A DNA stretch of 60,447 nucleotides. Origin: Mycobacterium tilburgii. GTDB lineage: Bacteria; Actinomycetota; Actinomycetes; Mycobacteriales; Mycobacteriaceae. The position numbers and the translations under genes are program-made. Positions 1 to 10,482 of the stretch are shown piece after piece. The DNA is taken from contig NZ_LR655703.1 of the NCBI RefSeq assembly GCF_902168065.1, positions 1 to 60,447 of the forward strand. The letters are read 5' to 3'. Positions within the stretch are counted from its first letter, which is position 1. Every line of letters starts with the position of its first letter. A model generated the notes under the pieces. It made no database searches and was not told where the DNA came from. It saw nothing but the letters and a program-made list of their open reading frames with translations.

Positions 1-1693
<1,693 letters not shown>

Positions 1694-2867
1694 GTGAGAA
1701 CTTTGGAGACGATTCTAGGGCTATACAGTGACGCCGACCACCTTCGGGTGGGTCCTCGCTGAAGGACGCGACGCGCATGACACCATCCTGAACCATCAGG
1801 AAACGGCGTTGCGCGCCGAACGCGGCTTATCCACCGTACAGTACCGCAGACCAGGTAGCTCAAGAGGTATTGCGGGTGGATGCGCGTGCCAGTGCGAGCG
1901 AGCACCGCTTGCGTGTCATCCGTGTGACGTGGAATGACGCGGCCGCCGCCCAAGCGGTACTGCTGCTGGAGGCGCTGACCGACGCCGGTTTCGACAACGT
2001 CGTGCCGGTCCGGTTGCTCGATGCGGTCGAAACGCTGGCCCTGGCCATCGCTCCCGTCGTCGGCTATGACCAGACGGCGGTCTGCCTTCTCGAACATGAG
2101 CACGCAACCGTCGTGATGGTCGACAAAAATGACGACGAAACCCGCACCGTCGTCAAGCACGTCAGCGGCGGCTTCGACGGGCTGCGATCGTGGCTGACCA
2201 AAATGTTCGACCGCAGCGGTTGGCGCCCGCAGGCCGTAGTGGTGGTGGGCGCGGACAGCGATATCGACGGCTTTTCGTGGCAGATTGAAAAGGCTTTACC
2301 GGTACCGGTTTTCGCGCAGAAGATGGCACAAGTGACCGTCGCCCGCGGCGCGGCACTAGCGGCGGCCCGCAGCGCCGAGTTCACCGACGAGCAGCTGATT
2401 GCGCGGCACGGCTGACCCGCACCCGCGGCACCTCCTCCGACCGGGTCGCCGGTCCTATGCCGGCGCCGCGGCCGCCTTGGCCGCTGGCGCGGTCACCTTC
2501 GTCTCGTCGCTCGCCATGGCGGTCGGCATCCAGTTCTCGCCGACCGCGGAGCAGGCACCGGGCAAGCACCAGGCGCACCGGTCGACGCCCCGAGTGGTCG
2601 AAAGCCGGGCGGCCCGCCGTCGCGCCCCGCTGGCGGTCGAGCCGCCGCGCCGACCCGCCGCCAGGGAACCGGTGTCGAGGCAGGATGCACCGGAGGGGAA
2701 GCAAGGTACCCTCGCCGAATAGCAACCGGAGGCTAATGAGGCCGCAACCGTATCTGACGAGGGTTCTCGAGCACATTCCCGGCGACAACGGCGAGCCCCA
2801 CGCCGGAGCCGCAGCAGCCTTAAAGCGGCTGACCCCGGCCCGGGGTCCTACCGTCGGGCCGAATTAG
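1694..2867 (+). pseudogene. Broken DUF7159-type protein (Rv1887-like)
   Basis: The reading frame must jump several times to follow one protein. It starts GTG at 1694 (or TTG at 1703) as LETILGL, loses frame at about 1722, continues as VTPTTFGWVLAEGRDA, and loses frame again at about 1840. A long block from about 1848 to 2414 (VLLLEALTDAGFDNVVPVRL, then PQAVVVVGADSDIDGF) follows. It then shifts at about 2413 into a segment with a membrane helix (AAAALAAGAVTFVSSLAMAV) and ends in another frame with YLTRVLEHIPGDN. The layout, an N-terminal actin-like half then a membrane helix, is what I expect of mycobacterial DUF7159 proteins. At least three frameshifts; function unknown. Confidence 0.7.
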
Positions 2868-3787
2868 GCAGGCCGGATCGCGGTGCAGTAGTAGGTCTCG
2901 GCATTGAAGAATTCTCCGGGTATTTCGGGAATGCCGCTCGCCACGAACAGCTCGTTGAGCGTCTTGCGCTCGGTCCGCCAGCCATGCTGGTTCAGATATG
3001 TTGCAACGTCGTTGCGCTCGACGTCGTAGCGAAGATCGGCGAGTTCGACCTCGAACCCATGCGCTCGCCAGCGGTCGGCGGCGAGCGCAATCGCGTCCGG
3101 CGCTTGAACACCGTCTTCGACCGGCCGGTTGCCGAAGATCTCGGCAGCCACTCGGCTGCCCGGCGTGCTGAGCTCGGTGATATTGTCCAGCAAGCGATCC
3201 TGCGCATCCGCGGGCAGGAATGCGAGCAGGCCTTCGGCGATCCAGGCGCTGGGCGCGGACGCGTCGAAACCGGCCGCCCGCAACGCTGCCGGCCAATCCT
3301 GTCGCAGGTCGATCGCCACCTCGCACAGATCGGCCGTCGGCCGGGCACCCAGATCGGCGAGCGTGGCGCTCTTGAACTGAATGACTTCGGGTTGGTCGAT
3401 CTCGTACACCGTGGTGCCGGCCTGCCACTGCAACCGGTAGGCCCGCGCATCCAGACCGGACGCCAGGATGACGGCCTGCCGGATTCCCGCATCCATCGCG
3501 TCCCGGAAGAACGCATCGAAGTAACGCGTCCGGGCACCCATCAGATCGGCCATTCGCTGCAGACCCCAGACATCGTCGGGTCCGTCGATGTCGGCGGCGT
3601 TGATGTCTCCGTTAGCCCAGCTAGCGAGGAATTCGATTCCCACCGCTCGCACCAGGGGCTCCGCGAAGGGGTCGTCGATCAGCGGCGGGTCAGCCTTCGT
3701 GGCGACCGCCCGCCCGGCAGCCACCATCGTGGCGGTCGCTCCGACACTGGTCGCCAGATCCCACGAATCATTGTCTGTACGAGGCAT
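2864..3787 (-). CDS. SAM-dependent O-methyltransferase-like protein (UPF0677 family)
   Basis: A 307-residue protein of the large mycobacterial leaucine-carboxyl-methyltransferase-like family. Recognisable blocks in order are [20 protein letters not shown] near the N-terminus, [22 protein letters not shown], the AdoMet-binding [26 protein letters not shown], and [11 protein letters not shown]. The length is normal and there is no internal stop. Substrate is unknown for this family in general. It faces the broken DUF7159 gene and their 3' ends overlap by 4 bp, which was probably harmless because the neighbour is dead. Confidence 0.85.
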   Translation of the reverse strand: MPRTDNDSWDLATSVGATATMVAAGRAVATKADPPLIDDPFAEPLVRAVGIEFLASWANGDINAADIDGPDDVWGLQRMADLMGARTRYFDAFFRDAMDAGIRQAVILASGLDARAYRLQWQAGTTVYEIDQPEVIQFKSATLADLGARPTADLCEVAIDLRQDWPAALRAAGFDASAPSAWIAEGLLAFLPADAQDRLLDNITELSTPGSRVAAEIFGNRPVEDGVQAPDAIALAADRWRAHGFEVELADLRYDVERNDVATYLNQHGWRTERKTLNELFVASGIPEIPGEFFNAETYYCTAIRPA

Positions 3788-3881
3788 TTCGACTTCTCCC
3801 GACGAGTCAATCTAGTTGATACTTAGCTGGGGTAATGAATCCTTTACGAGGATACACTCGTCGGCGGGTACCGTCGGGCGG

Positions 3882-4430
3882 CTATTTGTCCTTGCAATGG
3901 ACCGCTTCGAAACTCAACGTCACCCCGTCGGAGACCCGGACCGAACCCATCAGCAGTGAGTACGGCTTGATGCCGTAGTCGGACTGCAGAATGACGGATT
4001 CCGCGGATATTTGCCAGGACTCGCCGAGATCCTGTGTGTGCAAATCGATTACGTGCTCACGCTGCTTCCCGCGAATGTGCAAGTCCCCGATCAGGCGGTA
4101 CCCGCACTTGGTCTTTTCGATACGGTTGGTGGCATATCGGATCCGGGGGAAGCGGCCCGCGTCAAGCGAACTCAACGCGTTCGACCGGACCAGCGCTTTC
4201 TCTGGTCCCGAAAGCCCCTTGACGCCGCCTTGGCTGCCGATCACCTTGAGTGAGTCCGTCTCGACCACGAGTTCGGCGGCGACGGGGTCGGCGCCGAACC
4301 ACTTGACGGTTGCCTGCCAGCGCAGCATTGCGATCGTGAGGCAATGACTCATCCGGGCGGCCCGGCCCGTGACGCCGGTGCGCAGCAGGAGTTCACCGTC
4401 GGCAGCGTCGAGAGTCCACAACCGCGTCAC
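3882..4430 (-). CDS. YceI-like protein (Rv1890c-like)
   Basis: 182 residues. The C-terminal half carries the YceI-type beta-barrel features: FPRIRYATNRIEK, then GDLHIRGKQREHVIDL, which matches the usual LxIRGxxRxVxLDV strand, then ITAESVI-like and DYGIKPYSLLMGSVRVSDGV. YceI proteins bind polyprenoid or fatty amide ligands in a lipocalin-like barrel. No signal peptide is evident, so it is likely cytoplasmic. In M. tuberculosis order it would be Rv1890c, between the fbpB cluster and Rv1891. Assignment rests on motif pattern only. Confidence 0.7.
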   Translation of the reverse strand: MTRLWTLDAADGELLLRTGVTGRAARMSHCLTIAMLRWQATVKWFGADPVAAELVVETDSLKVIGSQGGVKGLSGPEKALVRSNALSSLDAGRFPRIRYATNRIEKTKCGYRLIGDLHIRGKQREHVIDLHTQDLGESWQISAESVILQSDYGIKPYSLLMGSVRVSDGVTLSFEAVHCKDK

Positions 4431-4472
4431 AGACGAACTGTATTCGCCGGCCCGCCGCGCCGAACACGGATG

Positions 4473-5762
4473 TCAGTGCGCGACGGGGTATTTGCCGGCC
4501 CCGTTGGTGTGGTAGTCGACCTGCCAGTGCTTGATGCCGTTGAGCCAGCCGGACCGTAGCCGCTCGGGTTTGCCCGCCAATTCCAGATCTGGCATGGCGT
4601 CGGCGATGACGTTGAACATCAGGTCGATCGTCATGCGCGCTAGGTTCGCGTCGATCCAGTAGTGCGCACCCGTACCGCCAAAGCCCACGTGGGGGTTGGG
4701 GTTGCGCAGAATGTTGAAGGTGAACGGATCGTCGAAGACGGCCTCATCAAAATTGGCCGAGCGGTAGACCATCACCACCCGTTGCGCCTTACTTGATCTG
4801 CATCCCGGACAGCTCGTAGTCCTCGAGCGCGGTGCGCTGGAACGACGTCACCCGGATGGCCCACCGGTCGATCTCGTCGTCCCCGGTGGTGGCCGGACGC
4901 TCACGTTTGTAGAGCTCCCACTGATCCGTGAAATCGGTGAAGGCCATCATGCCCTGAGTGATCGAGTTGCGGGTCGTCTCGTTACCGGCCACGGCCAGCA
5001 AAATCACGAAGAAACCGAATTCGCCGTCGGAGAGCTTGTGGCCGTCGACGTCTGCCTGGATCAGCTTGGTGACGATGTCGTCGCCGGGGTTTTTCGTTGG
5101 GTCGGCGGCCATTTGCATCGCATAGGTGATCAGCTCGACCGAGGCGCCCATCGCATCGTTGCGGGCGAACTCAGGATCCCGGTCTCGCACCATCTGGTTG
5201 GACTAGTGGAACAGCTTCATCTGCTCCTCTTGTGGCACACCCAACAGTCCGGCGATGGCTTGCAGCGGCAATTCGCAGGACACCTGCTCGACGAAATCGC
5301 CGAACCTTTCGGCCGCCACGGCAGCAACGATCTGCCGGGCGCGCTCGTTGAGGTCCTCGCGCAACCGTTCCGCGGCGCGGGGGTGAAGCCACGGGAGATG
5401 ATCTTGCGGAGGTGGGTGTGTTGCGGAGCGTCCATGTTGAGCAGCACGAATTTGCCCGTCTCCCGCTGTTCGCGTACGGTGCCCTCGCGGTAACGGGGCA
5501 GGGCGGTGTTCACCAGGCTTGGAGAATACGTCGCTGCGCAGCGAGACCTCTTTGACGTCCTTGTGCTTGGAGATCACCCAGTAGCCGTCGTCGTCGAATC
5601 CTCCGCAGCCGCGGAGTTGTTCGTTTCACCAGATCGGCGCGGTGCGGCGCAACGCGGCCCGTTCTTCCACCGATAATCGCGCGGCGTGGATGTCGGGGTC
5701 GGCGAAATCGAAGCCGGGGGCAAATTTGGGACCAGCTTGGTGGTGGTCTGATCGGTTGACAC
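4473..5762 (-). pseudogene. cyp125: Dead CYP125-type cytochrome P450
   Basis: Pieced across frames this matches CYP125, which oxidises the cholesterol side chain in M. tuberculosis: LVPNLPP at the N-terminus, FVLLNMDAPQHTHLRKIISR, VEQVSCELPLQAIAGLLGVP, the I-helix AGNETTRNSITQGMMAF, ILRNPNPHVGFGGTGAHY and the tail ERLRSGWLNGIKHWQVDY. A Trp codon has become TAG at 5203-5205, another Trp is TGA after the N-terminal APIW, and there are frameshifts near 5390, 5510, 5725 and 4785. The heme-ligand cysteine is now Trp (codon 4656-4658), followed by Gly to Asp, giving HYWIDANLAR. It lies between the Rv1890c- and Rv1891-like genes, a position CYP125 does not hold in M. tuberculosis, so it is a paralogue or a moved copy. 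Confidence 0.9.
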
Positions 5763-6009
5763 GGCCCACTTCTCGATACGAAGTATTCTAGCCGTATGTC
5801 TTGTGCCAATTAAACCATCGCGACACCACGGTTAAGAAGGATTGAACACAACTTCGATCGGCCGAATTGCAACACGTTCAGCAGCGCTGGCCACCGCACC
5901 ACACGGCCCGTCGCCGACGGGGCTTTGTGGCCTGGACCACAATAGTTATGCTGTTGATCTAGGTCACCGGCACATCGACGGACCAGGTGACATTTACGCG
6001 AAAGGACGC

Positions 6010-6407
6010 ATGATTCGCGAACTACTTGCCGTCACCGCCGTGACGGTCGGGGCCGTGGCAGTGGCACCGAGCGCGGTGGCCGGCTAGGCGACGTGCCCGG
6101 GATGAACTACCAGGAGTCGTTGGGCGCACCCTGCGACAACTACGAGCGGCTTCATTTTCGGGCGCGGACTCAGTGGGCAGGCGGAGGCCTGCCATTTTCC
6201 GCCGCCCAACCAGTTCCCGCCGGCGACCACCGGGTACTGGGTGATCTCCTATCCGCTGTATGGAGTGCAGAAGGCCGGCGCCAAGTGCCCCGGCCCGCAG
6301 CAGAGCGCGGCGCAGTCGGAGGCCGGGGGCTACCCATGCTGTGCCTGGGAGCTCAAGGGTGGCAAGTAGGGATGGTTCATCGTCGCAGGGTTCTTCCCGC
6401 CCCGTAA
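6010..6407 (+). pseudogene. Broken small exported protein (Rv1891-like)
   Basis: ATG at 6010 gives a signal peptide (MIRELLAVTAVTVGAVAVAP) that stops at TAG 6085-6087. The same frame continues PGMNYQESLGAPCDNYERLHF, then shifts to FGRGLSGQAEACHFPPPNQF and TGYWVISYPLYGV, and shifts again to LPMLCLGAQGWQVG and GWFIVAGFFPP. These pieces form one Cys-containing secreted protein of about 135 residues. Function unknown. One nonsense codon and at least three frameshifts. Confidence 0.75.
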
Positions 6408-6416
6408 CGGTCCGTA

Positions 6417-6713
6417 ATGGTCATCGCCGAACGTCCGCCGGCGCACAGCCCGATTCCTCGGTGGCTGCGCTTCGTGCTGGCCTCCGATCGGGCCGGCTCG
6501 GCCTGGTACGTCGGCCTCGGTTTCTTCATTTGCTCCCGCGCTGGCGTTGCTGTCGCCATGGCAAACGTGATCACCGCCATGCTCTGGGCGGTGATCACGT
6601 TTGCCGGATTGTGGCTGGGGCTGCTGGGCATCGCGATGGCCGTCGGTCTGGCTCGCGTTGCGCTCGGGCACCGAGATCCCCGAAGACTATTGGCGGAGCC
6701 TGGAACCTACTGA
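6417..6713 (+). pseudogene. Small membrane protein (Rv1892-like) with compensating frameshifts
   Basis: A 98-codon open frame runs through, but only its ends and middle read like the ancestral protein. The N-terminus (RWLRFVLASDRAGSAWYVGL) and the helix WAVITFAGLWLGLLGIAMAV are in frame. The stretch between reads as ICSRAGVAVAMAN in this frame and as FAPALALLSPWQT in the next, a more natural membrane segment. The C-terminus likewise improves in another frame (GTEIPEDYWRSLEP). So there is probably +1 near 6531, -1 near 6567 and a third indel near 6660. A perfect 19-bp inverted repeat sits exactly at the second event. A translated 98-residue product is still possible. Confidence 0.55.
6560..6605. 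repeat. Perfect 19-bp inverted repeat with 8-nt loop
   Basis: Left arm 6560-6578 (GGCAAACGTGATCACCGCC) is the exact reverse complement of right arm 6587-6605; the loop is ATGCTCTG. It lies inside the Rv1892-like coding frame and encodes a near-palindromic peptide (ANVITAM / AVITFA), so it is not a terminator by position. Confidence 0.9.
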
Positions 6714-6758
6714 CGGTCTAGAGTCGGAGCAAAGTCAGGCAACGATTAGGAGACTCCG

Positions 6759-6986
6759 ATGGCGGTCAACCCCAAAGACGCGATCGACGCGGCGAAGGAC
6801 ATCGCGACCAACGCCGTCGAGAAAGCGGCGGACATTGTCGAAAACGTCGGGGACATCATTCGCGGCGATGTTGCGGGCGGCGCCAGCAGCATCATCCAAC
6901 ACTCCATCGACATCGCAACCCACGCGGTGGACAAGACCAAAGAAGTCTTCACCGGGGGCGGCAAGTACGAAGTCGACGACGAGTAG
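6759..6986 (+). CDS. Small acidic helical protein (Rv1893-like)
   Basis: 75 residues, rich in Ala, Asp, Ile, Lys and Glu, with no signal peptide or Cys. Two internal copies of a 14-residue motif are visible: DIATNAVEKAADIV (residues 14-27) and DIATHAVDKTKEVF (51-64), joined by GDIIRGDVAGGASS. Each would make an amphipathic helix. Preceded by an AGGAGACTCCG ribosome site. It is intact in a stretch where every neighbour is broken, suggesting it is still under selection. No function is known to me. Confidence 0.75.
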   Translation: MAVNPKDAIDAAKDIATNAVEKAADIVENVGDIIRGDVAGGASSIIQHSIDIATHAVDKTKEVFTGGGKYEVDDE

Positions 6987-6992
6987 CCGCCG

Positions 6993-7330
6993 TTAGACGA
7001 TGGCGGCCTCGTTGAGTTCGTCGAGTCGGTTGGTCGCTTCCAGGTAATCCTGCACCCAGCGCTCGATCACGGTCGAGGTCTTCTCGACTTTCTGGAACTG
7101 ACCGACCACCTGCCCGACGGGGTTGAAGGCGACGTCGACGGACTCGTTCGGGTACCTGTTGGTGGCCCGCACCGCCATGCCGGACACCATGTACTGCAAC
7201 GGCATTCCGAGCGGCTTCGGATTGCCCGGCTGCTCCCAGGCCTCGGTCTAGTCATTGCGCAGCATCCGGGCCGGCTTGCCCGTGAACGAACGGCTGCGGA
7301 CGGTACCGCGGCTGCCCGCCATCACCGCAC
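6993..7330 (-). pseudogene. 3' stub of nitronate monooxygenase (Rv1894c-like)
   Basis: Only the C-terminal end survives: RSRSFTGKPARMLRND, a Trp-to-stop TAG at 7248-7250, then TEAWEQPGNPKPLGMPLQYM, VDVAFNPVGQVVGQF and a tail ending LNEAAIV. This is the end of the FMN-dependent 2-nitropropane dioxygenase family. The FMN-binding N-terminal two thirds are absent. Homology stops around 7310-7345, where a narI remnant in the opposite orientation begins, so the gene was cut by a rearrangement. Confidence 0.8.
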
Positions 7331-7334
7331 CGGT

Positions 7335-7752
7335 ATCGGGTTGCTGATCTACCGTCGCCGGACCCACCCGTTGGTGCGGCGGGCCACCACCCGAAACGAC
7401 AAGCTGATGTACGCGGTGCTGGCCTGCGCCCTGGTGGCGGGCATGTGCTGCACCCTGGCCGGTTCCACACACTTCGGCGAGTTGTACGATTCCGGCGGAA
7501 GGTGTCGGTCTGGTTCCGTTCGATCTGGATCCTCGACCCGCGCGGCGACCTAATGGCACACGCGGCGTTCTATTACCCGAATCCACGTCTTCATTGCTCT
7601 GGCATTGTTCGCGCTGTGGCCGTTCACCCGGCTGGTACCACGCGTTCAGCGCGCCGATCGTGTACCTGTTGCGGCCCTACATCGTGTATCGCAGCCGCGA
7701 TGCCGCCGACCCCCACCAGTTTGGTCGGTTCGCGGCACCGCGGCTGGTAGTT
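7335..7752 (+). pseudogene. narI: 3' remnant of nitrate reductase gamma subunit
   Basis: The C-terminal half of NarI, the heme-b membrane anchor of respiratory nitrate reductase, is readable across frames: LLIYRRRTHPLVRRATTRND, the helix LMYAVLACALVAGMCCTLAG, VSVWFRSIWILDPRGDLM, VFIALALFALWPFTRLV and FSAPIVYLLRPYIVYRSRD. Frameshifts occur near 7490, 7580 and 7635. The 5' half and narGHJ are absent from the window. In M. tuberculosis narI (Rv1164) is followed by typA and lpqW, the order kept here. Confidence 0.85.
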
Positions 7753-7924
7753 CGGCGATCCGTCAGGGTCGGTGCCAGGTCAACTGGGCTTAGCGGTGCT
7801 GCCCGTCAACGAGCACGTGGCGCGAGACCATGAATGATGGCAACGGCCTTCCTTGCGCGCTCGCAAAATTTCGGTAGCGTAGCCCATGCGTCAAATCACT
7901 TGACTAGTACGCTGACTGGTCATC

Positions 7925-8438
7925 AGCCACGGTCCGGATGGATTTCATAGTGCCCAGCCGCGGCCTGATCGGCTTCCGCACCGACTTCCTCACCCTGACC
8001 CGGGGCACCAGCATCGCCAACGCCGTGTTCGACGGCTACCGGCCGTGGGCGGGGGAGATCCGGGCCCGCCACACCGGCTCGCTGGTGTCGGACCGCAGCG
8101 GCACCATCGCGCCGTTCGACATGATCCAGTGCGCCGACCGCGGCCAGTTCTTCGTCCAACCGGGCCAGGACACCTACGAAGGCACGGTCGTGGGGATCAA
8201 CCCGCGCCCGGACGATCTGGACATCAACGTCACCCGCGACCAACATGCGGTCCTCGACCGCCGACGTGATCGAGAGACCCTGGCCAAGCCGCTCCAACTC
8301 GACCTGCAAGGGGCCATGGAGTTCTGTGCGGCCGACGAATGCGTCGAGGTGAACCCGGAGATCGTGCGGGTCCGCAAGGTCGAGCTGGACGCCACGTCGC
8401 GGGCCCGCAGCAAGGCGAGAGCCAAGGCCCGGGGCTAG
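7925..8438 (+). pseudogene. typA: TypA/BipA reduced to its C-terminal end
   Basis: TypA is a ribosome-associated GTPase of about 630 residues. Here only about the last 170 remain, starting at VRMDFIVPSRGLIGF and running through GTIAPFDMIQCADRGQFFV, GINPRPDDLDINVTR and [20 protein letters not shown] to the basic [10 protein letters not shown] tail. The GTPase, EF-G-like domain II and ribosome-binding domains are missing, probably through one deletion of about 1.3 kb joining at about 7925. A short out-of-frame patch (about 8245-8277) follows the lost KKLTNMRSS segment. No function of the fragment is expected. Confidence 0.85.
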
Positions 8439-8499
8439 CTCCTTGTTACCCATCGCCCGCAGGATCTACCGAGCCGCCGGGCAGGCGGTCGATACCCTG

Positions 8500-10473
8500 A
8501 TGGTCGTGCTGCACCGGGTGCGCCACATCTTTCTGGTGGCCAGCGTGCTGCTCACCGTGGCCGGGCTGACCTTGGCGGCCTGCACCGTCAGTCCGCCGCC
8601 GGCGCCGCAGAGCACCGACACCCCGCACAACACGCCGCCCCCGCCGCAGCGGGTCACCCAGATCATCATGGGCATCGACTCGATCGGAGCCGGGTTCAAC
8701 CCGCATCTGCTGTCCGACCTGTCCCCGGTGAACGCCGCGATCAGCGCGCTGGTGCTGCCCAGTGCCTTCCGGCCGGTGCCCGACCCCACCTCACCGACCG
8801 GTTCGCGGTGGGAGATGGACCCGACGCTCCTGGTCTCCGCCGAGGTGACCAACCAGAATCCGTTCACGGTGACCTACCAGATCCGGCCCGAGGCGCAGTG
8901 GACCGACAACGCGCCGATCGGCGCCGACGACTTCTGGTACCTGTGGCATCAGATGGTCACCCAGCCCGGGGTGGTGGACCCGGCCGGCTACGACCTGATC
9001 ACCGGCGTGCAATCACTCGAGGGTGGCAAGCAGGCCGTCGTCACCTTCGCACAGCACTATCCGGCGTGGAAGGAACTGTTCAATAACCTGCTGCCGGCGC
9101 ACATCGTCAAGGATGTGCCGGGCGGGTTCGCCGCCGGTCTGGTCCGGTCGCTGACGGTCACCGGCGGGCAATTCCGGGTGGAGAACATCGACCCGCAGCG
9201 CGACGAGATCCTGATCGCGCGCAACGACCGCTACTGGGGGCCGCCTGCCAAACCCTCCCTGATCCTGTTCCGCCGGGCCGGCGCGCCGGCCGCGCTGGCC
9301 GACTCGGTGCGCAACGGCGACACCCAGGTGGCGCAGGTGCACGGCGGGTCGGCGGCCTTCGCGCAGCTGTCGGCGATCCCGGAGGTCCGCACCGCCCGGA
9401 TCATGACCCCGCGGGTCATGCAGCTCACCCTGCGCGCCAACCAGCCCAAGCTGAGCGATGCCGGGGTGCGTAAGGGGATCTTGGGGCTCCTCGACGTCGA
9501 CCTGCTCGCGGCCGTGGGTGCGGGCGGTGACAACACGATCTCGCTGGATCAGGCCCAGATCCGGTCGCCCAGCGACCCCGGCTACGAACCGACCGCGCCG
9601 CCGGCGATGAGCAAACAGGCCGCGCTGGCGTTGTTCTCGGCGGCCGGCTACCAGATCGAGACCAGCGCGTCGGCGTCACCGACCCCCGAGCCCACCACCC
9701 CCAACGGCGAACCGCCGGAAGTGACCCGCGGCCGAATCAGCAAGGACGGCAAGCAGTTGACACTGACCATCGGGGTGGCGTCGAACGACCCCACCTCGGT
9801 CGCGGTCGCCAACACCGCCGCCGACCAGTTGCGCAACGTGGGCATCGCCGCGTCGGTGTCCGCGCTGGACCCGGTCACGCTGTACCGCGACGCGCTGATC
9901 AACAACCAGGTCGACGCGATCGTCGGCTGGCATCAGGCCGGCGGCAACCTGGCGACGTCGCTGGCGTCCCGATACGGCTGTCCTGCCCTGGAGGCGACCA
10001 CCGTCCCGACCACCTCGTCGACTACAGCGTCGACCACCTCGTCGACTACAGCGTCGACCACCTCGTCGACTACAGCGTCGACCGCCTCGTCGACAGCGCC
10101 GAGCAGCACACCCGCCGGCTCGACCGTGCCGTCCCCGCCCGCCGGCACATCGGGCACGCCCACCTCCACGCCGACGGCGCCCAGTCGGCCGCCCGACCCC
10201 GGCGCGCTGGTGCAGGCGCCGTCGAACCTCACTGGGATCTGCGACCGCAGCCTGCAGTCCAACATCGATGCCGCTCTCAACGGCACCAAGAGCATCGGCG
10301 AGGTGATCACCGCGGTGGAGCCGCGGTTGTGGAACATGGCGACTGTGCTGCCGATTCTGCAGGACGCCACCATCGTCGGCGCGGGTCCCAGCGTGCAGAA
10401 CGTCAGCCTCTCCGGTGCGGTGCCGGTCGGCATCGTCGGTGATGCCGGGCAGTGGGTGGAGACCGGGCCGTAG
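8500..10473 (+). CDS. lpqW: Lipoprotein LpqW
   Basis: Solute-binding-protein-like lipoprotein that in mycobacteria controls the flow of phosphatidylinositol mannosides toward lipoarabinomannan. I place the start at ATG 8500: it leads straight into a lipoprotein signal with lipobox LAAC, whereas a TTG at 8443 adds a non-signal extension. The body matches SBP family 5 ([49 protein letters not shown]) and ends [15 protein letters not shown]. It has 657 residues against 635 in M. tuberculosis; the excess lies largely in a Thr/Ser linker made by a 24-bp tandem repeat. Intact although typA just upstream is gone. Confidence 0.95.
   Translation: MVVLHRVRHIFLVASVLLTVAGLTLAACTVSPPPAPQSTDTPHNTPPPPQRVTQIIMGIDSIGAGFNPHLLSDLSPVNAAISALVLPSAFRPVPDPTSPTGSRWEMDPTLLVSAEVTNQNPFTVTYQIRPEAQWTDNAPIGADDFWYLWHQMVTQPGVVDPAGYDLITGVQSLEGGKQAVVTFAQHYPAWKELFNNLLPAHIVKDVPGGFAAGLVRSLTVTGGQFRVENIDPQRDEILIARNDRYWGPPAKPSLILFRRAGAPAALADSVRNGDTQVAQVHGGSAAFAQLSAIPEVRTARIMTPRVMQLTLRANQPKLSDAGVRKGILGLLDVDLLAAVGAGGDNTISLDQAQIRSPSDPGYEPTAPPAMSKQAALALFSAAGYQIETSASASPTPEPTTPNGEPPEVTRGRISKDGKQLTLTIGVASNDPTSVAVANTAADQLRNVGIAASVSALDPVTLYRDALINNQVDAIVGWHQAGGNLATSLASRYGCPALEATTVPTTSSTTASTTSSTTASTTSSTTASTASSTAPSSTPAGSTVPSPPAGTSGTPTSTPTAPSRPPDPGALVQAPSNLTGICDRSLQSNIDAALNGTKSIGEVITAVEPRLWNMATVLPILQDATIVGAGPSVQNVSLSGAVPVGIVGDAGQWVETGP
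10012..10083 (+). repeat. Three perfect 24-bp tandem repeats in the lpqW linker
   Basis: Units 10012-10035, 10036-10059 and 10060-10083 are identical, start ACCTCGTCGACTACAGCG and encode a repeated Thr-Ser-Ser-Thr-Thr-Ala-Ser-Thr octad. A degenerate copy follows at 10084. The unit is a multiple of three, so copy-number change would alter linker length without breaking the frame. Confidence 0.9.
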
Positions 10474-10482
10474 CGCCTGCCG

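Noticed and set aside
7310..7345. Insertion sequence or phage attachment site at the rearrangement join
   Set aside because: No transposase fragment, terminal inverted repeat, target duplication or tRNA is visible on either side.
10012..10100. Tandem repeats in lpqW as a possible CRISPR array
   Set aside because: Units are contiguous without spacers and stay in the lpqW reading frame, encoding a Thr/Ser linker.
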